Source: Marichromatium bheemlicum
GTDB taxonomy: Bacteria > Pseudomonadota > Gammaproteobacteria > Chromatiales > Chromatiaceae
Assembly (NCBI RefSeq): GCF_012276755.1
Contig: NZ_JAAXKX010000016.1
Coordinates: 1 to 64,000, forward strand
DNA: 64,000 nucleotides
Direction: 5' to 3'
A program made the position numbers and the translations under genes. Below the pieces are notes generated by a model. It worked only from the letters and a program-made list of their open reading frames with translations, was not told the DNA's origin and made no database searches. Positions 1 through 9,315 of the stretch are shown in pieces (positions within the stretch are counted from its first letter, which is position 1; the number at the start of each line of letters is the position of its first letter).

Positions 1-41
<41 letters not shown>

Positions 42-62
42 CGGCCCCATGGAGCCCTGGCG

Positions 63-548
63 ATGGACGAGTTGACCCACTTCGACGAGCAGGGCGCGGC
101 GCGCATGGTCGATGTCGGCGACAAACCGGCAACTCGCCGCAGCGCACTCGCCGCCGGCCGTATTCGCATGCACCCCGCCACCCTCGCGCGCATCCGCCAG
201 GGCGGCGCCGACAAGGGCGATGTGCTCGGGGTCGCACGGATTGCCGGGATCATGGGTGCCAAACGGACCGCCGACCTGATCCCGCTCTGTCATCCGCTCG
301 CGCTCTCGCGGGTGGAGATCGCCTTCGCCCCCGACCTCGAGGCCAGCGCCATCGACTGCCAGGCCCGGGTCGAGACCACCGCGCCCACCGGGGTGGAGAT
401 GGAGGCGTTGTGCGCCGTCCAGGTCGCGCTGCTGACCATCTACGACATGTGCAAGGCGCGCGATCGCGCCATGTCCATCGAGCAGGTGCGCCTGCTCGAA
501 AAGCATGGCGGACGTTCCGGCCACTGGCGGCGCCCCGATCAGGCTTGA
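63..548 (+). CDS. moaC: Cyclic pyranopterin monophosphate synthase MoaC
   Basis: MoaC converts 3',8-cyclo-7,8-dihydro-GTP, made by MoaA, into cyclic pyranopterin monophosphate in molybdenum cofactor synthesis; it acts in the cytoplasm. The 161-residue length is normal for the family. Visible signature segments are DLIPLCHP at residues 71-78, [11 protein letters not shown] at about 106-116 and YDMCKARD at 127-134, which contain the catalytic Cys/His, Asp and Lys region. The ATG at 63 has GGAG eight bases upstream at 51-54. No other molybdenum cofactor gene is visible in the window, but the gene sits at its left edge, so partners could lie beyond it. Confidence 0.96.
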   Translation: MDELTHFDEQGAARMVDVGDKPATRRSALAAGRIRMHPATLARIRQGGADKGDVLGVARIAGIMGAKRTADLIPLCHPLALSRVEIAFAPDLEASAIDCQARVETTAPTGVEMEALCAVQVALLTIYDMCKARDRAMSIEQVRLLEKHGGRSGHWRRPDQA

Positions 549-637
549 CGCCGCCGCACCGCTGCGGCATCCCTATCCATCCCGGCGCCAGACGCCATCC
601 TCGCCGCGCAGACGGCGACCAACCCGGCACGCATCCG

Positions 638-1252
638 ATGAATCCCTTCTATCAACGCGCTCACTTCCTCACCTCGGTCCCGCGGATCGATCAGGCACCG
701 GCCGATCAGGGCCGCGAGGTCGCCTTCGCCGGCCGTTCCAACGCGGGCAAGTCGAGTGCCATCAACGCCCTCTGTCACCAGAAGGCCCTGGCACGTACCA
801 GCAAGACCCCGGGTCGCACCCAGCACCTGGTGTTCTTCGAACTCGACGAGCAACGCCGGCTGGTCGACCTGCCCGGTTACGGCTACGCCAAGGTCGCCGA
901 ATCGGTCAAGCGCCAGTGGCAGCAACACCTGGCCACCTATCTGATCGAGCGACGCGCGCTCGCCGGGCTGGTGGTGGTGATGGACATCCGTCACCCGCTC
1001 TCGGCCTTCGACCGGCAGATGATCACCTGGGGGCTGGAGGCCGAGCTGCCGCTGTTGCTGCTGCTGACCAAGGCCGACAAGTACCGCAAGGGCGCGGCAC
1101 GCGCCGCCGAGCTGGCGGTGGCCAGGGAGCTGCGCGAGGCCGGCGACCTGATCACGGTACAGCGCTTCTCGTCGCTCGAACGCCAGGGCGTGGAGGACGT
1201 GCACGCCTGGCTCGATGCCCGGCTGGCGGTCGGCGAGGAACTCACCGACTGA
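638..1252 (+). CDS. engB: Ribosome biogenesis GTPase EngB (YihA/YsxC)
   Basis: This is a small essential TrmE-Era-EngA-EngB-type GTPase needed for assembly of the large ribosomal subunit. GTPase motifs are in order: G1 GRSNAGKSS at residues 33-41, G3 DLPGYGYA near 77-84, G4 TKAD near 144-147 and a G5 SS pair near 178. The reading frame is open further upstream, but the ATG at 638 gives the conserved N-terminus [14 protein letters not shown] and a normal 204-residue length; an upstream start would overlap moaC. It is converging on the OmpA-like gene, with a strong hairpin between them. Confidence 0.96.
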   Translation: MNPFYQRAHFLTSVPRIDQAPADQGREVAFAGRSNAGKSSAINALCHQKALARTSKTPGRTQHLVFFELDEQRRLVDLPGYGYAKVAESVKRQWQQHLATYLIERRALAGLVVVMDIRHPLSAFDRQMITWGLEAELPLLLLLTKADKYRKGAARAAELAVARELREAGDLITVQRFSSLERQGVEDVHAWLDARLAVGEELTD

Positions 1253-1261
1253 GGCAGGAGG

Positions 1262-1290
1262 GCGCGGGCCCGGTTGACCCGGGCCCGTGC
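1262..1290. terminator. Hairpin between convergent engB and OmpA-like gene
   Basis: CGGGCCCGG at 1265-1273 pairs perfectly with CCGGGCCCG at 1279-1287 across a 5-base loop (TTGAC). The flanks GCG/TGC can extend the stem with one G-T pair. It lies in the 70-base gap between two converging genes, where a bidirectional terminator is expected. There is no T tract on either side, so it is not a textbook intrinsic terminator and may only assist Rho-dependent ending. Confidence 0.55.
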
Positions 1291-1322
1291 CGTGCGCCAC
1301 CGCGACGGGCGGCGCCAGCGGA

Positions 1323-3044
1323 TCACTCGATCACATAGACCTCGACCCGACGGTTGCTGGCACGACCACGCGCAGTGGCATTGCTGGCGATCGGTCCGGC
1401 CTCACCGACCCCCTCGGCCTCGACCCGCTCGGGATCGAGACCACGCTCGATCAGGCCGGCGCGGACGGCCTCGGCCCGCTGGCGCGAGAGTTCGAGGTTG
1501 AGGGCATCGCTGCCAGCGCTATCGGTGTGGCCGACGATGCGCAGGGTCAGCCCCGGATTGTCGGCGAGCAGCGCAACGATCTGGTCGAGCACCGGCAACT
1601 CGTCGGCCGGCAGGGTCGCCGCGCCAGTGGGGAAGCGCAGGGTGTCGTTGGCCAGACGCAGCCGCATCCCTTGTTCGCTGTAGCTCGCGCCCAGCTCGGC
1701 GAGACGCTGATAGAGCGCACGCACCTGGGCGGTCCGCTCGCGCTCGGCGGCGAGAGCCGTGGTCAGCGTCTCGACCTGCGCGTCGATCTCGATGTCGTCG
1801 GCCTGCGCGGCGAGCGCGGCATCGTCCTCGACCAAGCGCGCCTGCTGCGCGGCGAGCTCGGCGCGTAACGCCTGGTGGTCAGCCTCGAGTTCGGCAAGGG
1901 TGGACTCCAGCTCGACGACCCGCGCCTCGCGCGCCATCAGCTGCTCGCGCAGCACGGCCTCGTCAGCGGCGCCAGCGGCAGCGCTCGTCAGCTCGGCCTC
2001 AAGCCCCTCGATCCGGGTCCGTGCCGCGGCCAGGGCGGTCTCGAGTTCGGTCAGCTGCTGTGCACTCGGGCGCGCGGCCAGGGCGGCGCTGGCCTCGGCG
2101 CGCTGCTGCCCGACGGCGACCAAACGCTCTTCGAGTTCGGCGATGCGCGCCTCACGCTCGGCCAGGGTCCGGTTCAGCTCGGCGAGCCGGGCCACCGCGT
2201 CATCGTCACCGTCCTCGCTCGGACGGGCCTCGAGCGCCGCCAAGGCCTCGCCATAGGCGCGCTTGAGCTCATCGAGCTCGGCCTCTCGTGCCGCGGCACG
2301 GGCCTCGGCCTGTTCCAGCGCCTGCTGCAGATGGGCTCGGTCGGCCTCGTGCTTGGCGCGGGCGGCGGCATAGTCCTCTTGCAGCAGCTCGAGCTTGGTC
2401 TTGAGTTCGGCGATGGCCTGCCGGTCGGCCTCCGAGGGTACGACCCCGAGGTTCTGTGCCAGACGCAGCAGCTCGGCGTCCATCGGGGTGGTGGTGGAGA
2501 GGTGGATGCGCTCGTTGAGATGACGCTCCAGGGTCTCGATGTGGGCGCGATGCTCGGCCGCGGTGGCGGCGATCGCCTCATGGACCCGGGAGAGATCGTC
2601 ACGCAAGGTCGCGATGGTCGCCTCGGCCTGTTGGTAACGCGCCTCGAGTTCAGCATAGGCACCACTGGCCTGGGCACGTTCGGAGTCGAGATCGGCCGCC
2701 ATCGACTGATGACGCTCGTGCAACGTCTGATAACGCTGTTCCAAGGCCTCCTTGTCGGCTCGCAGCGTTGCCAGGCGCTGCTCGAGTGCGGCGAGCGTGG
2801 TGTCGTGATCGAGGCGCAACTGCTCGAGTTCGAGGCTCAGCGCATCGCGACGCGACACCGCCTCTGCCAACTCGACGTCGAGCTGACGGGCATGGCCAGC
2901 GGCCTCGGCGAGCGCCTGCTCTTGGGTATCGAGCTGTTCGTAGAGCCGGTCATCATACCACTCATAGAGCAGATACACGCCGATCAGGGCGACCAGCAGG
3001 AACAGCGCAACCGGCCTCCAGAACGTGGAGCTGGTATCGGACAT
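1323..3044 (-). CDS. Inner-membrane coiled-coil protein with C-terminal OmpA-like domain
   Basis: The 573-residue protein has one N-terminal membrane segment (about residues 10-28, after a short polar start) and a very long Glu/Ala/Leu-rich coiled coil (about 30-450). It ends in an OmpA/MotB-type peptidoglycan-binding domain with LRIVGHTDSAGS, LSRQRAEAVR and ASNRRVEVYV in the last 110 residues. The layout suggests an anchored rod crossing the periplasm to the cell wall; the specific role is unknown. The start at 3044 is fixed by an excellent ribosome site, AAGGAGGTGA, although the frame is open to 3161. It stands alone, ending against engB. Confidence 0.85.
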   Translation of the reverse strand: MSDTSSTFWRPVALFLLVALIGVYLLYEWYDDRLYEQLDTQEQALAEAAGHARQLDVELAEAVSRRDALSLELEQLRLDHDTTLAALEQRLATLRADKEALEQRYQTLHERHQSMAADLDSERAQASGAYAELEARYQQAEATIATLRDDLSRVHEAIAATAAEHRAHIETLERHLNERIHLSTTTPMDAELLRLAQNLGVVPSEADRQAIAELKTKLELLQEDYAAARAKHEADRAHLQQALEQAEARAAAREAELDELKRAYGEALAALEARPSEDGDDDAVARLAELNRTLAEREARIAELEERLVAVGQQRAEASAALAARPSAQQLTELETALAAARTRIEGLEAELTSAAAGAADEAVLREQLMAREARVVELESTLAELEADHQALRAELAAQQARLVEDDAALAAQADDIEIDAQVETLTTALAAERERTAQVRALYQRLAELGASYSEQGMRLRLANDTLRFPTGAATLPADELPVLDQIVALLADNPGLTLRIVGHTDSAGSDALNLELSRQRAEAVRAGLIERGLDPERVEAEGVGEAGPIASNATARGRASNRRVEVYVIE

Positions 3045-3205
3045 CGTCACCTCCTTGGGGTGGCTCGTTCGGTCGTTGTTCTCGTGCGCGGCCGACGGGA
3101 AAACCCCAAACGGACCACGGTTGGAACGACGATTATCCCGCATTTGCGGCACCCACCGCACACCCGCCGCACCAGCGTGCCGGACAGCCCCCTACCGAAA
3201 CGCAC

Positions 3206-3234
3206 GCGGCGCGTGGGTCTCCCCGACGCGCCGC
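3206..3234 (-). terminator. Hairpin downstream of ackA
   Basis: GCGGCGCGT at 3206-3214 pairs with ACGCGCCGC at 3226-3234 (nine perfect pairs), and the loop contains GGG/CCC that can pair further. It lies 60-90 bases past the ackA stop on the minus strand and is followed there by GTGCGTTTCGG, not a full T run. It is probably the end of the pta-ackA transcript. Confidence 0.4.
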
Positions 3235-3295
3235 GCACCGATCGGTCGGCACCGGGGCTAGGTCACCCTGGCCGTCACGATTGTCGAGACTGCAA

Positions 3296-4510
3296 TCAGC
3301 GCCGCTTGCGCTGCACCGTGGCCAGCGTCTGCTGGGCAATCTCCAACTCCTCGTTGGTGGGGATCACCCACATCTGCACCTGGCTCTCGGCGGCACTGAT
3401 ACGCAGCCCGGCGTCACTGGCGCGCCCGGCGTTGGCCGCAGTGTCGAGGACGATCCCCAACCGCTCGAGCCCCTCGCAGGCACCGGCGCGGACTTCGGCG
3501 GAGTTCTCACCGATGCCACCGGTGAAGATGATGGCGTCGACCGCGCCGAGTTCGGCGTAATAGGCACCGATGTACTTCTTCAGACGATGGGTGACCATCC
3601 CCAACGCCAGCTCGGCGCGCTCGTTGCCACGCTCGGCCAGGCGCACCACCTCACGCATGTCGTTGACGCCACAGATCCCGACCAGGCCGCTCTGGCGATT
3701 GAGCATGTGATCGATCGCCTCGGCGTTGAGCCCGAGGTGCTTGCTCAGATAGATCGGCACCGCCGGGTCCATGTCGCCGCAACGCGTGCCCATCATCAAC
3801 CCCTCGAGCGGGGTCAGCCCCATCGAGGTATCGACACAGCGACCGTTGCGGATGGCGCTGGCGCTGGCGCCGTTGCCGAGGTGCATGGTGATCAGGTTGC
3901 ACTGTGTCAGCGGCTTGCCGAGCAGCTCGGCGGCACGCTTGGCGACATAGTGGTGCGAGGTGCCATGGAAGCCGTAGCGACGGATACGATGCTCGGTGTA
4001 GAGATACTCCGGGATCGCATAACGGTAGGCCGTCGGCGGCATGGTCTGATGGAAGGCGGTATCGAACACCACCACCGATGGGACGCTCGGGAAGTGCTTG
4101 CGCGCGACCTCGATCCCGGCGAGATGACCGGGGTTGTGCAGCGGGGCCAGCGGGATCACCTCGTGCAGTTCGGCGAGGACGTCGGCATCGACGATCACCG
4201 GGTGCTTGAAGTGCGGTCCGCCGTGGACCACCCGGTGGCCGATGGCGCTGAGTTCGGAGACGTCGCCGAGCACGCCGTGCGACTGCAGCGTCTCGACGAT
4301 GAAGTCGATGCCCTCCTGGTGCGAGGGTACGGCGAGATCGTCCTGGGCGCGCTGCATCACACCATCGGCATCGAGCCATTCGAGACGCAGCTCACCCTCG
4401 GTCTCACCGATACGCGCCACCAGTCCCGAGGCGATGGTCGCCCAGTCGGCGCTACGGAAGAGCTGATATTTGATCGAGGAACTTCCCGAATTGAGGACCA
4501 GCACCTTCAT
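3296..4510 (-). CDS. ackA: Acetate kinase
   Basis: AckA interconverts acetyl phosphate plus ADP with acetate plus ATP, the substrate-level phosphorylation step of acetate metabolism. The 404-residue protein opens with the family start MKVLVLNSGSSSIKYQLF. It contains HRVVHGG, the HLGNGAS nucleotide-binding loop and FTGGIGENS near the C-terminus, all typical of the acetokinase family. The ATG at 4510 overlaps the pta stop codon in an ATGA, so the two are translationally coupled and share a transcript. A longer upstream reading frame exists but runs into pta and is not needed. Confidence 0.97.
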   Translation of the reverse strand: MKVLVLNSGSSSIKYQLFRSADWATIASGLVARIGETEGELRLEWLDADGVMQRAQDDLAVPSHQEGIDFIVETLQSHGVLGDVSELSAIGHRVVHGGPHFKHPVIVDADVLAELHEVIPLAPLHNPGHLAGIEVARKHFPSVPSVVVFDTAFHQTMPPTAYRYAIPEYLYTEHRIRRYGFHGTSHHYVAKRAAELLGKPLTQCNLITMHLGNGASASAIRNGRCVDTSMGLTPLEGLMMGTRCGDMDPAVPIYLSKHLGLNAEAIDHMLNRQSGLVGICGVNDMREVVRLAERGNERAELALGMVTHRLKKYIGAYYAELGAVDAIIFTGGIGENSAEVRAGACEGLERLGIVLDTAANAGRASDAGLRISAAESQVQMWVIPTNEELEIAQQTLATVQRKRR

Positions 4511-6606
4511 GCCAGGGTCTCCTGTTGGGTCTGCGCCTGGATGGCGGTAATGGCGACAGTATTGATGATATCGGTCACGGTACAACCACGGCTGAGATCG
4601 TTGACCGGTTTGTTGAGCCCCTGGAGCACCGGACCGATGGCCACCGCCCCGGCGCTGCGCTGCACTGCCTTGTAGGTGTTGTTGCCGGTGTTGAGATCGG
4701 GGAACACCAGCACCGAGGCATGGCCGGCGACCTCGCTGTCGGGCATCTTCGAGCGCGCGACATTGACGTCGACGGCGGCGTCGTACTGGATCGGGCCCTC
4801 GAGCTTGAGTTCGGGGCGACGCTCGCGGGCGAGTCGCGCCGCCTCGCGCACCCGCTCGACGTCCTCGCCCTTGCCCGAGCTGCCGCTCGAATAGGAGAGC
4901 ATCGCCACCCGCGGCTCGATGCCGAAGGCCGCAGCGGTCTCGGCCGAGGTCACCGCGATCTCAGCGAGCTGCTCGGCGGTCGGGTTGGGGTTGACCGCGC
5001 AATCGCCATAGACCAGCACCCGGTCGGGCAGACACATGAAGAACACGCTCGAGACCAACTCGACACCGGGCTTGGTCTTGACCGTCTCGAAGGCCGGCCG
5101 GATGGTGTGCTGGGTGGTGTGGACCGCGCCCGAGACCATGCCGTCGGCATCCCCCATGTGCACCATCATGGTGCCGAAGTAGCTGACATCCTCGAGCACG
5201 TCGAGCGCCATCTGCTCGGAGATCCCCTTGTGCCGGCGCAGCTCGTAGTAGGCCTTGGCATAGCGTTCACGCTCGGGCGCGGCGGTCGGATCGAGGATAC
5301 GGATCCCCTCGAGCTTGAGCCCGAGTTCGTCGATGCTGTGCTGGATCTCGTCGGGATTGCCGAGCAGCGTGAGGTCGGCGACCTGACGCAGCATCAGGAT
5401 CTCGGCGGCACGCAGCACCCGCTCGTCGTTGCCCTCGGGTAACACGATGCGCTGACGCCGCGACTTGGCACGCTGGATCAGCTCGTACTCGAACATCAGC
5501 GGGGTAACCCGCTCAGAGCGCCGCCCGGTGAGCCGAGTGCGCAGGTCGTCGACATCGACATGCGCCTCGAACAACCCCAGCGCAGCAGCGATCTTGCGCG
5601 CGTCGCCGGGGAGGATGGTCGACTCGATGGCGTGCAGGTTCATCGCCGTGGTGAAGGTATCGGCCGGCACCTGGAGGATGGCGACCTTGGTGCGGCGCAA
5701 CCCCTCGATGAGTTGACGGACCTTCTCCGAGGGCGCCATGCCACCGGTGAGCAGCAACCCGGCTACCCGCGGGAAGGCGGTCGAGGCATCGGCGGCAAGG
5801 CTTGCGAGGATGATGTCGGCGCGATCGCCCGGGGTGATGATCAGGCTCCCGTCCTCGACATAGCCGAGGAAGTCGGGCACCGCCATGGCGGCGATCTTGT
5901 AGCTGGAGACCAGCTGGTTCATGGCGTCGTCATCACCATAGAGACGATCGGCGCCCAGCGCCTGACAGATCTCGCCCATGGTCGGTCTGCCGAGTTCACG
6001 ATCCTCGGGGATGACGCAGACGTTCTCCTTGTCGGTGAGCAGATCGCGAGCCCGTTCCTTGACCGTCTCGACACAGTCGGGCTCGACGCCGTTGACGATG
6101 CTCACCAGGAAGTCGCCGCCACGCTCGCGCATCAGCTCGTGGGCGATGTGCAGCGCATCCTGCGCCTCCTGCGGGGTACGGCCGAACCCTTTGACCACCG
6201 CCACCAGGCCACAGCCGAAGTGGCTCGCCAGGTCGGCGTTGAAACCGAGTTCGAGCGACGGGATCAGACCGTTGTAATCGGTCCCGGCGCAGACCACCAG
6301 ATCGCAGCGCTCCTCGAGCATCTTGAACTTGTTGAGGATCAGCTTCAGCAGTTCGTCGTAACGACCACTACCGATCAACTGACGCGCGGTCTCGACCGTG
6401 CAGCCATAGAGCATCTCCGACGGGAACGGCAGGTCGTAGCGACTGCGGATCAGCGCGGTCAGATTGTCCTCGGCGGCCCCCTGCGGGGCAAAGGGACGAA
6501 AGAATCCGACCTTCTGCTTGACCGATGAGAGCATCTCCATGAAGCCGAGCACGACCACGGATTTACCGCTACCACGTCCGGCGCCGGCGATATAGACGCT
6601 TTGCAT
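4507..6606 (-). CDS. pta: Phosphate acetyltransferase, long form
   Basis: Pta converts acetyl-CoA plus phosphate to acetyl phosphate and is the partner of AckA. At 699 residues it is the long enterobacterial-type enzyme. An N-terminal P-loop-like domain begins MQSVYIAGAGRGSGKS, a DRTGG-type middle region follows, and the C-terminal catalytic PTA domain starts near residue 375 (QRAKSRRQRIVLPEGNDERV). The start has the ribosome site AGAGGAAG a few bases upstream. The 172 bases upstream are AT-rich for this genome and include TATTAT on the minus strand at 6686-6691, but no well-spaced -35 was found. Confidence 0.97.
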   Translation of the reverse strand: MQSVYIAGAGRGSGKSVVVLGFMEMLSSVKQKVGFFRPFAPQGAAEDNLTALIRSRYDLPFPSEMLYGCTVETARQLIGSGRYDELLKLILNKFKMLEERCDLVVCAGTDYNGLIPSLELGFNADLASHFGCGLVAVVKGFGRTPQEAQDALHIAHELMRERGGDFLVSIVNGVEPDCVETVKERARDLLTDKENVCVIPEDRELGRPTMGEICQALGADRLYGDDDAMNQLVSSYKIAAMAVPDFLGYVEDGSLIITPGDRADIILASLAADASTAFPRVAGLLLTGGMAPSEKVRQLIEGLRRTKVAILQVPADTFTTAMNLHAIESTILPGDARKIAAALGLFEAHVDVDDLRTRLTGRRSERVTPLMFEYELIQRAKSRRQRIVLPEGNDERVLRAAEILMLRQVADLTLLGNPDEIQHSIDELGLKLEGIRILDPTAAPERERYAKAYYELRRHKGISEQMALDVLEDVSYFGTMMVHMGDADGMVSGAVHTTQHTIRPAFETVKTKPGVELVSSVFFMCLPDRVLVYGDCAVNPNPTAEQLAEIAVTSAETAAAFGIEPRVAMLSYSSGSSGKGEDVERVREAARLARERRPELKLEGPIQYDAAVDVNVARSKMPDSEVAGHASVLVFPDLNTGNNTYKAVQRSAGAVAIGPVLQGLNKPVNDLSRGCTVTDIINTVAITAIQAQTQQETLA

Positions 6607-6778
6607 TATTCTTCCTCTTACGGGGCATGGCGATCGCGAGGCGAATCGTCAGACCGTCAAAAACAGCGACGCGGAAAAATAACAGATAATACCCATACTG
6701 GGAGCGCGCTATTTCAATGACGTAGCGCCGGACCCCCTGTTTTTTTCAACACTCGCGCCGTACACGAAAGACCAACTC

Positions 6779-7792
6779 TCAGTCCATCATCCCCCCTGGG
6801 CGGCTGCGCCAAACACCATAGGAGACAGTGCGATAGGCGCGACTGTCGATATATTCGAGCACCCGCCCGAGGCGGTAGAAGCTCGCCACCGAATCGACTC
6901 GCAGCAGCTCCCGCCCGCGCTCGTCGAAGAACAACAGCGAGGGGGCGTAGAACACCCCCAACTCGGCGGCCCAGTCACGCGCCAGTCGGCGCCGACCCTC
7001 GGGGGTGATCACCGGGGTGGCGCTGTCGATGTCGAGTTGCACCGCATCGATCCGGGTGAAATAGGCATCCAGCCCGGAGGCGCGCAACACCTGGCCGTGG
7101 AGCACGTCGCAGGCATGACACTCACCGCGCTCGAAGAACACCGCCAGTGGTCGATCGCTGGGGAAACGGCGATCGAGATTGTGCGGTGGCGCATGGAAGA
7201 AATCGGCCTCGTTGAGCGCGTCGAGTTCGAACACCAGACGATTGTCCCCCCGGGCGAGGTAATCCCGGAAGGACTCGCGTCGATAGTGACCATCGGCGAC
7301 GTATTCGAGCGCGGCGCGGAACTGATAGGGCGGGTAATAGCCACGCAGGCGCAACGCCAGGCGGCCATCGGCGGCGTAGAACAGGATCGCGGGGGTGAAG
7401 TCGGCCTGCTCGCGCAGTGCCAGCGCGCGTTCGCTGAGCACCGTACCATCGATCGCGGTGACCTCAGCCACACCCCAGGCATCGAGCGCGACCACGTCGA
7501 AATGACGGCGGGTGTAGTCACGGATATCAGCGCGCCCAAACACCTCCTCCATCAACAGGTGACAATAGGCACAGCGGCGCTGACCGAAATAGACCATCAG
7601 CCCGCGCTTGCCCGCCGCCACCGCCCCGGCCAGGTCATCGGGGAGATCGAACAGGGTCTCGGTGAACCAATCGGGATGCGCCAACAGGGTCGCGCGCGGA
7701 CGGTCGTCGAAGGCCTCGCCGCCCTCCTCTGCCACCGCAGCGACCATTGCCACCACCAGCAGCGAGGCCAGCAATACACGAATGATGGTCAT
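6779..7792 (-). CDS. Periplasmic protein with two thioredoxin-fold domains
   Basis: The 337-residue product starts with a clear signal peptide (about residues 1-21, ending AAVA before EEGG). Two thioredoxin-like halves follow, each with a CxxC: CAYC near residue 74, in MVYFGQRRCAYCH, and CHAC near 230, in AVFFERGECHACD. Each half also has the typical later FTPAILFY or YAPSLLFF strand with cis-Pro. It is probably exported and acts on thiols or disulfides in the periplasm, perhaps like SoxW or DsbD-type reductases; substrate and electron donor are unknown. No sox or dsb gene is nearby. It sits between nudE and pta on the same strand, but the gaps suggest its own transcript. Confidence 0.8.
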   Translation of the reverse strand: MTIIRVLLASLLVVAMVAAVAEEGGEAFDDRPRATLLAHPDWFTETLFDLPDDLAGAVAAGKRGLMVYFGQRRCAYCHLLMEEVFGRADIRDYTRRHFDVVALDAWGVAEVTAIDGTVLSERALALREQADFTPAILFYAADGRLALRLRGYYPPYQFRAALEYVADGHYRRESFRDYLARGDNRLVFELDALNEADFFHAPPHNLDRRFPSDRPLAVFFERGECHACDVLHGQVLRASGLDAYFTRIDAVQLDIDSATPVITPEGRRRLARDWAAELGVFYAPSLLFFDERGRELLRVDSVASFYRLGRVLEYIDSRAYRTVSYGVWRSRPGGMMD

Positions 7793-7836
7793 GCGGATCC
7801 CTCCCGATATCGACCTCAGCGGTGGCGGCGCGACGC

Positions 7837-8385
7837 TCAGTCCCCGGCGGCGAGCGCGCGCTGCGCGAGGAAGAGTGCGGCGATGGCGCGCGCCTCGTCG
7901 AAGTCCTCACGCGCCAGCAGCGCGTCGAGCGCGTCCAGGCGCCAGGGTACCACCTCAATCTCCTCGGGCTCGTCGCCCGGCAGGCGACTCGGGTAAAGGT
8001 CCTGGGCGAGTACGATCAGGCTGCGATGGGCGATATAGCCGGGCACCAGCGAGACCCGATCGATGATCCGCAGCGTCCGCGCCCCATGCCCGACCTCCTC
8101 CTGGAGTTCACGGTTGGCGGCAGCGAGTGGATGCTCGTCGGGCTCCACCACCCCTTTGGGCAGGCCGAGTTCATAGCGCTCGCTGCCGGCGCCGTACTCG
8201 CGGATCAGCAACACCGTCTCGGCATCGAGCATCGGCACGATCATCACCGAGTCGTTGCCACTACCGGGCACCCGCTCATAGGTACGCCGCGCGCCATTGG
8301 CGAACTCCAGATCGATCTGCTCGACCCGGAACAGTCGACTCTCGGCGACCAGCCGGCGGGCGAGGATCTTGGGTTTGGACCGCAT
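7837..8385 (-). CDS. nudE: ADP compounds hydrolase NudE (Nudix)
   Basis: This is a Nudix hydrolase for ADP-ribose, NADH and diadenosine polyphosphates. The 182-residue protein closely follows the NudE pattern: SRLFRVEQIDLEFANG near the start, the Nudix box as GLPKGVVEPDEHPLAAANRE followed by LQEEVG, and the downstream AQDLYPSRLPGDEPEE and ARAIAALFL. The ATG at 8385 gives the expected length; the open frame reaches far upstream into the divergent yrfG and is not used. nudE and yrfG are also neighbours in E. coli. Confidence 0.92.
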   Translation of the reverse strand: MRSKPKILARRLVAESRLFRVEQIDLEFANGARRTYERVPGSGNDSVMIVPMLDAETVLLIREYGAGSERYELGLPKGVVEPDEHPLAAANRELQEEVGHGARTLRIIDRVSLVPGYIAHRSLIVLAQDLYPSRLPGDEPEEIEVVPWRLDALDALLAREDFDEARAIAALFLAQRALAAGD

Positions 8386-8592
8386 CAGGGACTCCTTCAC
8401 AGGGACAAGGGGTGGGTGCGCCCCACGATCGGACGCACACCACCAAACACCATACCGGCGACCGACATGGCGCCATCCTGCACGGGCGAGCGGGGTTGGC
8501 ACCGTGCCCGGCCATCGGGCATGCTCTGTCGCGTGGCCGCCCCCCGCGAGGGGTCGCGGCACCCCATCGCATCCCAACCGCCGGCACGACAC

Positions 8593-9315
8593 ATGACCTA
8601 CCAGGACCGCATCGACATCGACTGGACGCGGATCGACGCCGTCTTCCTCGACATGGACGGCACCCTGCTCGATCTGCACTTCGACAACCACTTCTGGCTC
8701 GAGCACATGCCCCGGCGCTACGCCGAGGCGCGCGGCATCCCGGTGGCCACGGCCAAGGCCGAACTGCACGCCCGCTATCACGATCTCACCGGTACCATCG
8801 AGTGGTACTGTCTCGATCACTGGAGCCGCGAACTCGGCTTCGACGTCGCCCTGCTCAAGCGCGAGGTCGAGCACCTGATCGCCGTCCATCCACGGGTGAT
8901 CGAGTTCCTCGAACTGCTCGGCGCGCGCGGCAGGCGCCGGGTGTTAGTGACCAACGCCCATCAGCGCGCGCTCGCGCTCAAGCTCGAGCGCACCCGTCTC
9001 GCCGGTCACTTCGAGCACATCATCTGCGCCCATGACCTCGGCGCGGTCAAGGAGACGCCGGGATTCTGGTCGCGGCTACAGGCGATCGAGCCCTTCGACG
9101 CCACACGCACCCTGTTCGTCGACGACAATCCACGAGTGTTGCGCGCCGCGCGCGACTACGGCTTCGACTGGCTGCTCGCCGTCGGCGCACCGGACTCGCG
9201 GCACACGCCGCGCCCGGTCGATGGCTTTACCACCATCACCGGCTTCGGTGAATTGATCCCAGGGCTGACGGCGGCTCAGTCGACCGGCTCGACCTCCACG
9301 GGACGCGGCGACTGA
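8593..9315 (+). CDS. yrfG: GMP/IMP nucleotidase YrfG (HAD family)
   Basis: The 240-residue protein of the haloacid dehalogenase superfamily has motif [15 protein letters not shown] with the nucleophile Asp, motif II VLVTNAH, the Lys of motif III in [10 protein letters not shown] and motif [13 protein letters not shown]. This matches the YrfG purine 5'-nucleotidase family, for which GMP and IMP are known substrates. The ATG at 8593 opens [11 protein letters not shown]; the long upstream frame overlaps nudE on the other strand and is rejected. Its last 40 bases overlap the 3' end of the converging rhlB. Confidence 0.9.
   Translation: MTYQDRIDIDWTRIDAVFLDMDGTLLDLHFDNHFWLEHMPRRYAEARGIPVATAKAELHARYHDLTGTIEWYCLDHWSRELGFDVALLKREVEHLIAVHPRVIEFLELLGARGRRRVLVTNAHQRALALKLERTRLAGHFEHIICAHDLGAVKETPGFWSRLQAIEPFDATRTLFVDDNPRVLRAARDYGFDWLLAVGAPDSRHTPRPVDGFTTITGFGELIPGLTAAQSTGSTSTGRGD

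Noticed and set aside
1875-3560. Long plus-strand frames opposite the OmpA-like gene
   Set aside because: They are antisense shadows typical of GC-rich DNA. The minus-strand gene has a strong ribosome site and clear domains.
6686-6717. Sigma-70 promoter for pta from TTGAAA and TATTAT on the minus strand
   Set aside because: The two hexamers are 20 bases apart, too far for a normal promoter. AT-richness is noted in the pta entry only.
6707-6746. Intrinsic terminator made of GCGCTA/TAGCGC and the following T run
   Set aside because: The T run begins about 12 bases after the stem and on the strand opposite to both flanking genes.
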